Assembly (NCBI GenBank): GCA_016788945.1
Contig: JAEUSA010000314.1
Coordinates: 1-5,166, forward strand
Direction of reading: 5' to 3'
DNA from: Leptospiraceae bacterium
Lineage (GTDB): Bacteria; Spirochaetota; Leptospiria; Turneriellales; Turneriellaceae
Length of the DNA: 5,166 nucleotides
The number at the start of each line of letters is the position of its first letter. The stretch's first letter is position 1. This document shows, piece by piece, positions 1-5,166 of this stretch. The notes beneath the pieces were generated by a model that searched no databases, was not told where the DNA came from, and saw only the letters and a program-made list of their open reading frames with translations. Both the position numbers and the translations under genes were made by a program.

Positions 1-63
1 AGCTCCGCCGCTTATCAGCGCATTGAACATCACATTGAGGTAAGGGTTCGCCAGAATGTCCAT
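1..63 (-). CDS. N-terminal fragment of an unidentified protein, runs off the left edge
   Basis: Twenty-one codons are visible, reading MDILANPYLNVMFNALISGG and then A, open to the window edge. I do not recognise the protein. The hydrophobic, small-residue content could begin a membrane or amphipathic segment, but that is too little to classify it. The ATG at 63-61 was chosen because it lies 37 bp after the preceding gene's stop on the same strand and has a weak GAG five bases upstream. An in-frame TTG at 96-94 would add 11 residues and nearly touch the stop of the gene before it. The close spacing suggests it is the third member of the operon with the two anchored proteins upstream. It could also be a chance reading frame. 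Confidence 0.45.
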   Translation of the reverse strand, partial: MDILANPYLNVMFNALISGGA

Positions 64-100
64 GCGCTCAAAACGAACACATGCGGGAACAGTCAACCGA

Positions 101-1150
101 TTATTCGGTCTTGTTCGCTTTCAATTCTTCCCACGCATGCATCAGCTGGTCGGCTTCTGATTTTTGTCCTAAAAAGCGCAGCAGGTAATGGTATTCACCG
201 GGAAAGTACGGATTGCGCGGTGCGAACTCTGCGAAGCGTATCTGTTTGTAGTAGGATAATTGATCGCGCAGACGTTTTTCGCGGCCACTGAGCAGGCCCA
301 AGATGTAGAGAGCATGGTCGCGCGCGACGGCGTCCGACGGGCTTTTGGCCAGCTCGCGAAAATTCGAAATACCCAAGGGCGAGTTACCCGAACGCAGATA
401 ATAAATGCCTTTGGCAAAGCCGGAAAGCGACACGCCAAAGGCTGCTTTGATAAGTTCGAAATCTGGTGTTTCGCGCGCGAGACCTGCCTGCAGCAGGTGC
501 CAAGCAGGCATTTTACGCCCGAGTGAATTGGCAGGCACGATGTCGCGGGCGCTCTCCCACCAGGGTTTGCCACCCAAGAGGTAGACATCGATCTCTGCCT
601 CGACAAGCTTTTGCGCGAGCATGTCGGGCAGACCGAGCGCGCGCGCACGGCGCCCTGTTAAGAGCGCTTTCTGCCAGAGATCTTGGTCGAATTCGGGCGG
701 GAACTCAGGGCGCGCGATGAATTCGCGGAACATCATGACGAGTAAGGCCGGCGACTTTTCCATCACCTGTTTGCGAACCAATTCATCATAAACTGTGGCT
801 TCGTGGTAGTAGAGAATCGGATCTTCGCGATGGTCTTTTTGCAGGCTGTGCGCCATGTCGAAAAAATCGGTGACATCACCGGGCAGCTGCGCGAGAGTTT
901 TGCCACGGCCAGCAGGTGTTGCATCGGCGGGCATCGCGCGAATCACTTCAATCGCGCGCGCATGCAGGCGTTCAATTTCTGAATATTTGTTCTCGCGAAA
1001 ATAGAACATGATACGCGGCGAGTTGAGTATCACGTAGTAGACAAATGCGCCGAATGCGGCGACGAGCAGTAAGATGAAGGCGTACGAAAAGTAGCGGCTT
1101 TTATCGCGCTTTACGGTTTTGTTATGTGTGCCAAAGTCATACGCCCGCAT
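101..1150 (-). CDS. Membrane-anchored helical (TPR-like) protein of unknown function
   Basis: The protein has 349 residues. A basic N-terminus (KTVKRDKSR, residues 11-19) is followed by one hydrophobic segment at about 21-42, so by the positive-inside rule the tail sits in the cytoplasm and the remaining 300 residues face the periplasm. The rest is strongly helical. Residues about 246-287 (YYLRSGNSPLGISNFRELA, then a helix around HALYILGLLSG) have the helix-turn-helix spacing of a tetratricopeptide repeat, and earlier stretches (112-145, 155-190, 214-240) look like further degenerate helical pairs. Such proteins usually act as scaffolds, so any role here is inference; no catalytic motif is seen. 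The ATG at 1150 is supported by GGAG seven bases upstream. It starts 27 bp after the stop of the 225-residue gene, which suggests one transcript. I do not recognise a named family. Confidence 0.85.
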   Translation of the reverse strand: MRAYDFGTHNKTVKRDKSRYFSYAFILLLVAAFGAFVYYVILNSPRIMFYFRENKYSEIERLHARAIEVIRAMPADATPAGRGKTLAQLPGDVTDFFDMAHSLQKDHREDPILYYHEATVYDELVRKQVMEKSPALLVMMFREFIARPEFPPEFDQDLWQKALLTGRRARALGLPDMLAQKLVEAEIDVYLLGGKPWWESARDIVPANSLGRKMPAWHLLQAGLARETPDFELIKAAFGVSLSGFAKGIYYLRSGNSPLGISNFRELAKSPSDAVARDHALYILGLLSGREKRLRDQLSYYKQIRFAEFAPRNPYFPGEYHYLLRFLGQKSEADQLMHAWEELKANKTE

Positions 1151-1157
1151 GGTTCGA

Positions 1158-1161
1158 CTCC
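1158..1161 (-). promoter_or_regulatory. Ribosome binding site of the 349-residue gene
   Basis: GGAG on the minus strand lies seven bases before the ATG at 1150, inside the 27-bp gap after the upstream stop codon. It is the clearest Shine-Dalgarno sequence in the window. It fixes the start of this gene and shows that it can be translated from an internal position of a longer mRNA. Confidence 0.65.
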
Positions 1162-1177
1162 GCTCACCACAGGCGGA

Positions 1178-1855
1178 TCACGAGGCGCTTTCAACCCGGA
1201 AGGTTTCGAGCACCTTACGGATACTTTCGGTTTCTTCCATGAAGAGTAAAGCAACCGGCTGGTTCGTGCGGAACGTGAGCGCCACGCAGTTCGGGTAAAA
1301 ACCGACGGTCTTGAGGTTGGTCAGCGGAAAGCGCTCCTGCCCGCTCGAATGGTCAAAATAGAAACCAAAACCGTCATACGAAAACACACCGCGACCAAAG
1401 CGGCGTATGCCATTGACTTCGCTGAGATCAAAGGCCGCCACGCTGCCGGCGCCGTCATAGACGTTGCGCTGGCTCGAATCGAGGTAGAGATAGGCGAATT
1501 TCTCAAACAGCCGCGGATTTTTCTGCCCGACACTGACCGCAACGGCGGGTTGTGGTGGCGGCGCAGGTGCAATGGGAGCCTCTTGTTGTACGAACTGGAA
1601 ACTGCCGGGTACCGGATGCGCCTGCGGGGTTGCGGCCGGGGAAATGCTGACAGCGGGCGGTTCGACCGGGGTCGTCGCGAGTTTAGGTTGAGATTTTACG
1701 GTAATGCCGAGCGCCGCTTCTGCGGTGCGGCTCGAGGCGAGGTAGCCATCGAGTCCTGTGGGTGTTCCCGCGCGGGCATCCCTTGCCTGCAGCAGCACTC
1801 CCGCGAGCACCAGCAGAACCCCGAGGCCGAGGAACAAGAAAGCTACGTATTCCAC
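1178..1855 (-). CDS. Single-pass membrane protein with Pro/Ala-rich linker and C-terminal beta-rich domain
   Basis: The protein has 225 residues in three parts. Residues 3-23 (VAFLFLGLGVLLVLAGVLLQ) form a membrane segment or uncleaved signal anchor. Residues about 55-110 are a low-complexity linker rich in Pro, Ala and Val. Residues about 113-221 form a compact domain with alternating strands (FAYLYLD, GVFSYDGFGFYFDH, LKTVGFYPNCVALTFRT, VALLFM) closed by an amphipathic helix (EETESIRKVLETF). A series of strands ending in one helix recalls the pleckstrin-homology-like fold; that is my inference from pattern alone. The start is GTG at 1855: an in-frame TAA lies 21 bases upstream with no other start between, and any later start would cut into the membrane segment. 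There is no convincing Shine-Dalgarno, but a GATAAT hexamer ends six bases before the GTG. It probably heads an operon with the 349-residue gene. No named family is recognised. Confidence 0.8.
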   Translation of the reverse strand: MEYVAFLFLGLGVLLVLAGVLLQARDARAGTPTGLDGYLASSRTAEAALGITVKSQPKLATTPVEPPAVSISPAATPQAHPVPGSFQFVQQEAPIAPAPPPQPAVAVSVGQKNPRLFEKFAYLYLDSSQRNVYDGAGSVAAFDLSEVNGIRRFGRGVFSYDGFGFYFDHSSGQERFPLTNLKTVGFYPNCVALTFRTNQPVALLFMEETESIRKVLETFRVESAS

Positions 1856-1861
1856 ATAATA

Positions 1862-1889
1862 ATTATCGTGGAGTTATGTCGTTTGTTTA
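1862..1889 (-). promoter_or_regulatory. Candidate promoter of the 225-residue gene
   Basis: On the minus strand a GATAAT at 1867-1862 matches the -10 consensus at five of six bases. A weaker -35-like TAAACA at 1889-1884 lies 16 bp upstream. The predicted transcription start falls on or next to the GTG start codon at 1855, which would make the mRNA leaderless and would fit the missing ribosome binding site. The adjoining perfect inverted repeat ends two bases upstream of the -35-like hexamer and could be an operator. This is a consensus match by eye only. Confidence 0.3.
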
Positions 1890-1890
1890 A

Positions 1891-1921
1891 GCAATTAAAT
1901 CAACAAAGTTGATTTAATTGC
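1891..1921. repeat. Perfect 14-bp inverted repeat with 3-nt loop (operator or hairpin)
   Basis: GCAATTAAATCAAC at 1891-1904 is followed by AAA and then its exact reverse complement at 1908-1921. The arms are A+T-rich, in contrast with the G+C-richer surroundings. It lies 45 bp after the stop codon of the acyltransferase-dehydrogenase gene and 35 bp before the GTG of the next gene on the same strand. It could end transcription of the former, but the A+T-rich stem and the following TTAAACAAAC, which is not a clean T run, make it an atypical intrinsic terminator. Alternatively it is a binding site for a dimeric regulator of the downstream gene. The symmetry is certain and the function is not. 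Confidence 0.75.
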
Positions 1922-1966
1922 ACGAGCAATGGCATATGGCCGGTTTTCTCGGCTATTTGGTGATTG

Positions 1967-4036
1967 CTAATCCCGAAACTGAACCGAACGTGCCTGGCCG
2001 AACGTCATGGCGATGCGGTCAATCGCGTCATCGAGGTCTTTGCCGTCGGCGATAACGTCATGGATTGCCTTGGCAATCGGGTATTTTTCTTCGCGCAGGC
2101 GTACCAGTTTCGGCAGTGCGCGAATGCCGTAGACGCCCGAAAGCATCTTCTTTTTGTCGTGCACGTCGAAGACGTAGTCATGGCCATATTGGCGGTCGTG
2201 GCTGTCTTGGCCGAAGCAGCTGAGCATCAGGTCGGTAATACCCGCGACGCCTGCGAGAGTCGATTTACGGCCGCCCATTTCAACGACCCTGTTGGCCATA
2301 TCGGCCGAAACGCGGTGCGCGAGATGAAAGAGGGTTGAATCGTTGTTACCGCCGAGGTTCTTCTCATAGTAGCCGTCGACGAGCCCTACACCGACCGCAT
2401 AGACGTTCTTAAGAGCTCCGCCCAGCTGCACGCCGCGCACATCATACGGATTGACCGCCGGGCGGGTGAATACGTACCCTGTAGAGAAGAAATCGATTAG
2501 GTCATTGACCAGAGAGGTGTTGATCGCCGCGAGTTCAAATCCACCCGGTTTGCGTTCGAGAATCTGCTCGGGGTAATTCGCCCCAGACATGACGGCAAAG
2601 CGTGCCGGATTGATCTTGAAGATTTTTTCGAGGTCTTCAAAAATGAGCCCGTATTTTGAACCGGTGAAGCCCTTCACGATGCCTCCAATGGTTGCATATG
2701 ATTGGTTGAGAATCGGCGTCACCTGTTCGTAATATTCTTCGATTTCCCATGGGCGAACGCCCTGAATATAGATCGAACATTTGGCGAGGTCTTTCGGGTC
2801 GGCGGTGAACGCGATGTTGGGGGGTAGCTTAAACAGCGGAAAATTGTCGATATCGGTATTCACTTCATTGAAGGCTTTGGCCTTTTCGGCATTCGGCAGG
2901 TAGATGCGTATGTTGACCTGCTTGTTGGCGAGTACCGCAGCCATCGCGGTAGCACCGGGGCTATGGCCGATGATACCGACTTCGGCCTGCGGCGACGGTG
3001 CCGCTTTGATCAGAATATTCTTCTTTTTGGTTTTGCCATCGTCGAGGTACAGATTGCGGTAGGTACCGTGCATGTGGCGGTCGAGGTTCTGGCCGATGAG
3101 CAGCGCGAGGGAATCGATGACGAACTGCTTTTTATTTTCGACCTCTGGGATTTCAAGGCGCTGAATGCTATCGGGAAAGGTTTTGCCTGCCTCGCCGTGC
3201 AGCTTGCCCACAAGAATTGGCTTGCCGATGACGAGTTTTCCTGTTGCCTGCTGGAACAAGAAACTTTCGGCCGGTAGAATTTTATCGGTGCCGACGAGCG
3301 AGATCGGTACAATCACCTTGTTCATGACATAGTGGTAGACCGTGTCGACAAAGGTGATCAGGCGGCCGGTACGGCTGCGCGTGCCTTCGGGAAAAATACA
3401 GATGACCTTGCCTTGTTTTTGCAGGTCGGCTGCCTGCCTGAAAGAGCGCATGTTGATGCGTGTCATCAGGTCGGCCATACCGGGGTTGTCGGTCATATCG
3501 CGTTTCGAGCAGACCAGTAGGCTTTCGATGGTATAGAGACCTAGGCGGGTAAAGTCGGCGAGGAACACCAGGCGGCCGGCGATGAACACCATCGCATCGG
3601 CAAGGCGGCGCGCTTCTTTACTGTGGTTGAACAGCAGGCCATAAATAGCGGCGGTATCGAAATGGCTCAAATGGTTAGAGATCAGCGTTACCGGATATTT
3701 ACCCAACAGCGGCAGAATTTCGGCGAGATTTTCTTCACCCTCGATGTGAAATTTCTTGAGCATCGGGGTAAGAAACTCGATCATAAAATCGCGCAATTTC
3801 TCATCGCGCTGGGTAAATACGCCGACTTCTTCGAGTTTATTTTCGTCCTTAAAAGTCTCCATCACGCGGGGAATCGGTGTGTCGACTGACAGTTTCAGGT
3901 ATTTGATGAGTAGTTCTTTGGCCTTGTCTTCTTTGAGACCTGCTTGCATGAAGATGTCAATATTCTTAAAGAACTCGCGCTGCCACGGTGCATGCGTTGC
4001 CGATTCGAGCGCAGCGTCTTTCGCGTCTTTGGACAT
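1967..4036 (-). CDS. Fused glycerolipid acyltransferase / GpsA-like glycerol-3-phosphate dehydrogenase
   Basis: The protein has 689 residues from ATG 4036. Residues about 90-330 form a PlsC/PlsB-type acyltransferase, which moves an acyl chain to glycerol-3-phosphate, lysophosphatidate or DHAP. It has the catalytic HX4D motif (H122, D127), the phosphate-binding block FPEGTRSR (215-222) and a later VPI motif (P244). Residues about 350-689 align along their length with NAD-dependent glycerol-3-phosphate dehydrogenase. Lysines K455 (IVKGF) and K543 (GALKNV), D602 and the helical C-terminal tail are kept. The Rossmann glycine motif is degenerate (GHSPGA, 357-362, where GAGSWG is usual), and the usual Arg-Asn of the substrate site reads H613-D614. 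Activity of the second domain is therefore uncertain. No membrane helix is evident, and residues 1-90 have no recognised domain. An in-frame TTG at 4060 would add eight residues; ATG is preferred, although neither has a good ribosome binding site. The gene is transcribed divergently from bacterioferritin. Confidence 0.9.
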   Translation of the reverse strand: MSKDAKDAALESATHAPWQREFFKNIDIFMQAGLKEDKAKELLIKYLKLSVDTPIPRVMETFKDENKLEEVGVFTQRDEKLRDFMIEFLTPMLKKFHIEGEENLAEILPLLGKYPVTLISNHLSHFDTAAIYGLLFNHSKEARRLADAMVFIAGRLVFLADFTRLGLYTIESLLVCSKRDMTDNPGMADLMTRINMRSFRQAADLQKQGKVICIFPEGTRSRTGRLITFVDTVYHYVMNKVIVPISLVGTDKILPAESFLFQQATGKLVIGKPILVGKLHGEAGKTFPDSIQRLEIPEVENKKQFVIDSLALLIGQNLDRHMHGTYRNLYLDDGKTKKKNILIKAAPSPQAEVGIIGHSPGATAMAAVLANKQVNIRIYLPNAEKAKAFNEVNTDIDNFPLFKLPPNIAFTADPKDLAKCSIYIQGVRPWEIEEYYEQVTPILNQSYATIGGIVKGFTGSKYGLIFEDLEKIFKINPARFAVMSGANYPEQILERKPGGFELAAINTSLVNDLIDFFSTGYVFTRPAVNPYDVRGVQLGGALKNVYAVGVGLVDGYYEKNLGGNNDSTLFHLAHRVSADMANRVVEMGGRKSTLAGVAGITDLMLSCFGQDSHDRQYGHDYVFDVHDKKKMLSGVYGIRALPKLVRLREEKYPIAKAIHDVIADGKDLDDAIDRIAMTFGQARSVQFRD

Positions 4037-4046
4037 AGCGGGCAGT

Positions 4047-4073
4047 CTGATAAAAGCCAACGGCGCGAGTCAA
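4047..4073 (-). promoter_or_regulatory. Candidate promoter of the acyltransferase-dehydrogenase gene
   Basis: On the minus strand TTGACT (4073-4068, five of six with the -35 consensus) is followed after 15 bp by TATCAG (4052-4047, four of six with the -10). The spacing is short. The predicted start of transcription would lie only a few bases before the ATG at 4036, in keeping with the lack of a Shine-Dalgarno there. It would also exclude the upstream TTG at 4060 as the start codon. Confidence 0.35.
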
Positions 4074-4143
4074 CAATAATCTATCAGGTTGGTTATTCTG
4101 ACCGTGTGCGGTGCACCCTGTGATATATAACCTTGAATTCTGA

Positions 4144-4171
4144 TCGTCAGTGTATTGCGCTCTGCTATCAG
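4144..4171 (+). promoter_or_regulatory. Candidate extended -10 promoter of bfr
   Basis: TGCTATCAG at 4163-4171 has the TGn extension and a four-of-six -10 hexamer. A TCGTCA at 4144-4149 lies 16 bp upstream as a possible -35. Transcription would begin at about the ATG (4178), giving a leaderless mRNA. A rival is the extended -10-like TGATATATA at 4121-4129, without a good -35, which would leave a leader of roughly 40 nt. An 8-bp palindrome, GGTGCACC, sits at 4110-4117 just upstream of that rival. The sequence alone does not choose between them, and no recognisable iron-box operator was found. Confidence 0.3.
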
Positions 4172-4177
4172 AGCCCT

Positions 4178-4654
4178 ATGCAAGGCGATAAGAAGGTCAT
4201 TGAACTACTGAACTCCCATCTAAAGAACGAACTGACAGCAATCAACCAATACTTTTTGCACGCTAAAATTCTCAAGAACTGGGGCATGGAAAAACTTGCC
4301 TCATATGAGCATAAAGAATCGATCGACGAGATGAAGCATGCAGACCGCCTGATCGAGCGCATTTTATTCCTTGAAGGGTTACCCAATCTGCAAGATCTTG
4401 GTCGGCTGCGCATCGGCGAAAATGTTGAAGAAATTCTCAAGGCAGATCTCGCACTCGAAATGGAAGTTCTGCCGCAGCTCAAATCGGCCATCTCGTATTG
4501 CGAAAGCGTCAACGACTACGTCACGCGCAAGGTATTCGCCGACATTCTCGAATCAGAAGAAGGCCACGTCGATTTCATCGAAACCCAGCTGGGCCTGATC
4601 GAAAAGATGGGCCTGCAGAATTACGTGCAATTGCAGACACCGTCCGCAGGGTAA
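4178..4654 (+). CDS. bfr: Bacterioferritin (haem-binding ferritin)
   Basis: The product is a cytoplasmic iron-storage protein of 158 residues, the same length as E. coli Bfr and alignable to it by eye from end to end without gaps. Family members assemble into 24-subunit cages that oxidise ferrous iron and store it as a ferric core, with haem between subunit pairs. All six di-iron ferroxidase ligands are present (E18, E51, H54, E94, E127, H130), as are Y25, W35 and the haem-ligating M52. The stretch [17 protein letters not shown] (59-75) is a family hallmark. ATG 4178 was chosen because it matches the conserved N-terminus; an upstream in-frame TTG at 4133 would add 15 non-conserved residues. 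No strong Shine-Dalgarno precedes it. No bacterioferritin-associated ferredoxin gene (bfd) is in the window. The TAA stop lies inside the left end of the long palindrome that follows. Confidence 0.97.
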   Translation: MQGDKKVIELLNSHLKNELTAINQYFLHAKILKNWGMEKLASYEHKESIDEMKHADRLIERILFLEGLPNLQDLGRLRIGENVEEILKADLALEMEVLPQLKSAISYCESVNDYVTRKVFADILESEEGHVDFIETQLGLIEKMGLQNYVQLQTPSAG

Positions 4655-4827
4655 CCCGCCGGAGCGCCGGGGCTTCGCGCCACCGGAAAGCAGCGAAGCG
4701 CTTTAGCCGTCGGCCATGCACCTCCGTGTGCGCCGCCGGCCAGGCGGCCATCCAAGCCGTGCTGGCAGCGATTCGGCTCTGCGAATCGCGAGGCTTTCCG
4801 GGGGTGCAGGCGATCGAAGGGTTACCC
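4649..4827. repeat. Long imperfect palindrome between convergent genes (possible repeat element or bidirectional terminator)
   Basis: Three perfect inverted pairs are nested about one centre near 4740: GGGTAACCC (4649-4657) with GGGTTACCC (4819-4827), CCGGAAAGC (4683-4691) with GCTTTCCGG (4793-4801), and GCCGCC (4732-4737) with GGCGGC (4743-4748) around GGCCA. Between them the arms also share short blocks in the same order (GCGA, AGCCG, TCG, GCAC). Each arm can fold on itself too, for example GCTTCGC (4672-4678) with GCGAAGC (4693-4699). The region is G+C-rich and has no T run typical of an intrinsic terminator. It may be a non-coding dispersed element of the MITE or palindromic-repeat kind, or a structured 3' end for both bfr and metG. 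Only one copy is in the window, so mobility is not shown. Confidence 0.65.
4768..4789. terminator. 8-bp perfect hairpin downstream of metG, possible terminator
   Basis: GCGATTCG (4768-4775) and CGAATCGC (4782-4789) form a perfect 8-bp stem with a 6-nt loop, inside the right arm of the long palindrome and 53 bp beyond the metG stop. It is the strongest local hairpin in the gap between the convergent genes. No U-rich tail follows on the minus strand (TGCCAGCACG), so factor-independent termination is doubtful. Confidence 0.35.
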
Positions 4828-4842
4828 AGTGCCGCACGACCT

Positions 4843-5166
4843 TTATTCGGCTTTAAATTCCATTCTCTGAAACAGCATCGGCCATGTCTCCAGCTTCTGC
4901 TCGGCAAAGCTAACTTCTGACAACGCTTCGGGGAATTCTTGCTTCGATGTCACCTGCAGAATAGAGAGTAACTCCGTCGTCTTTTCAGGCAGTACCGGGC
5001 GCAGGTAAAGCAGCATCACGGCTATCGCGCGGAGCAGCGTGTTCAAGAGCAGTGCACATTCGGCCATGTTCTCTTTTGCAAGCGACCAGGGTTTATAGTC
5101 GTCGACGACCTTGTTGAGGCTGCGGATGACCGTGAACACCGCTTCGATCGCATTGTGGAATTCGAA
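4843..5166 (-). CDS. metG: Methionyl-tRNA synthetase, C-terminal part
   Basis: The last 107 codons of a gene that enters from the right edge. The full enzyme charges tRNA-Met with methionine in the cytoplasm. This part is the helical anticodon-binding domain. LNKVVDDYKPWSLAKE matches the family's conserved N-K-x-(V/I)-(D/E)-x2-(K/A)-P-W segment, followed by a helix and LRPVLPEKTTELLSIL, matching the LxPFLP-type motif. The ending ETWPMLFQRMEFKAE corresponds to the PLFPRIE motif that closes the core enzyme. The stop comes a few residues later, so the extra C-terminal tRNA-binding (EMAPII-like) domain found in many bacterial homologues is absent. The catalytic HIGH and KMSKS motifs lie outside the window. 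The gene converges with bfr across the long palindrome. Confidence 0.88.
   Translation of the reverse strand, partial: FEFHNAIEAVFTVIRSLNKVVDDYKPWSLAKENMAECALLLNTLLRAIAVMLLYLRPVLPEKTTELLSILQVTSKQEFPEALSEVSFAEQKLETWPMLFQRMEFKAE

Noticed and set aside
1349..1912. A 187-codon plus-strand frame opposite the 225-residue gene
   Set aside because: It mirrors the minus-strand gene, lacks a ribosome binding site, and its product is compositionally random, whereas the minus-strand protein has a clear membrane segment, linker and folded domain.
1891..1921. FNR/CRP-type binding site
   Set aside because: The inner half-sites run ATCAA-TTGAT, the reverse of the FNR order TTGAT-N4-ATCAA, and the spacing is wrong.
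1939..1953. GCCG/CGGC mini-hairpin after the fusion gene stop
   Set aside because: A stem of only four base pairs with a seven-base loop and no T run is too weak to call a terminator.
4133..4177. N-terminal extension of bacterioferritin from TTG 4133
   Set aside because: The 15 extra residues are absent from the family, and the ATG at 4178 gives exactly the usual 158-residue protein.
4649..4827. Integron attC site
   Set aside because: The ends do not fit the attC core consensus (GTTRRRY/RYYYAAC), and there is no integrase or cassette array nearby.
4498..4920. Open frames on both strands across the bfr-metG gap
   Set aside because: They overlap the real ends of bfr and metG in other frames, are Arg-rich as expected from reading G+C-rich DNA out of frame, and resemble no protein family.

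Overview
This window looks like ordinary chromosomal DNA, with roughly half G+C, from a bacterium with a double membrane or at least a periplasm. My best guess is a spirochaete of the Leptospira/Turneriella kind. That rests on base composition, the unusual acyltransferase-dehydrogenase fusion and the style of the membrane-anchored hypothetical proteins, so it is an impression and not a proof. No phage, transposase, CRISPR array, tRNA or rRNA was seen.

Layout from left to right. Positions 1-63 (minus) hold the first codons of a gene that runs off the left edge. Positions 101-1150 and 1178-1855 (minus) are two membrane-anchored proteins of unknown function, 27 bp apart, and are probably co-transcribed. 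The 111-bp gap at 1856-1966 holds a striking perfect 14-bp inverted repeat with a 3-nt loop. Positions 1967-4036 (minus) encode a 689-residue fusion of a glycerolipid acyltransferase domain (PlsC/PlsB superfamily) with a GpsA-like glycerol-3-phosphate dehydrogenase domain whose cofactor and substrate motifs are partly degenerate. A 141-bp divergent promoter region follows. Positions 4178-4654 (plus) encode a textbook bacterioferritin with all ferroxidase ligands and the haem methionine. The convergent gap between it and the next gene is largely filled by a 179-bp imperfect palindrome at 4649-4827 with nested inverted repeats sharing one centre. Positions 4843-5166 (minus) are the C-terminal end of methionyl-tRNA synthetase, which continues beyond the right edge.

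How the genes relate. Bacterioferritin (iron storage) and methionyl-tRNA synthetase are independent housekeeping genes that converge on the palindrome. The fusion protein belongs to phospholipid precursor synthesis, since glycerol-3-phosphate (or dihydroxyacetone phosphate) is the substrate of both domain families. The two anchored proteins downstream of it lie on the same strand, but the inverted repeat and a possible promoter separate them from it, so a shared pathway is not shown.

The points most worth a second look are the fusion with its altered dehydrogenase active site, the long palindrome whose left end contains the bacterioferritin stop codon, the perfect inverted repeat at 1891-1921, and -10-like hexamers that sit so close to several start codons that leaderless transcripts are possible.
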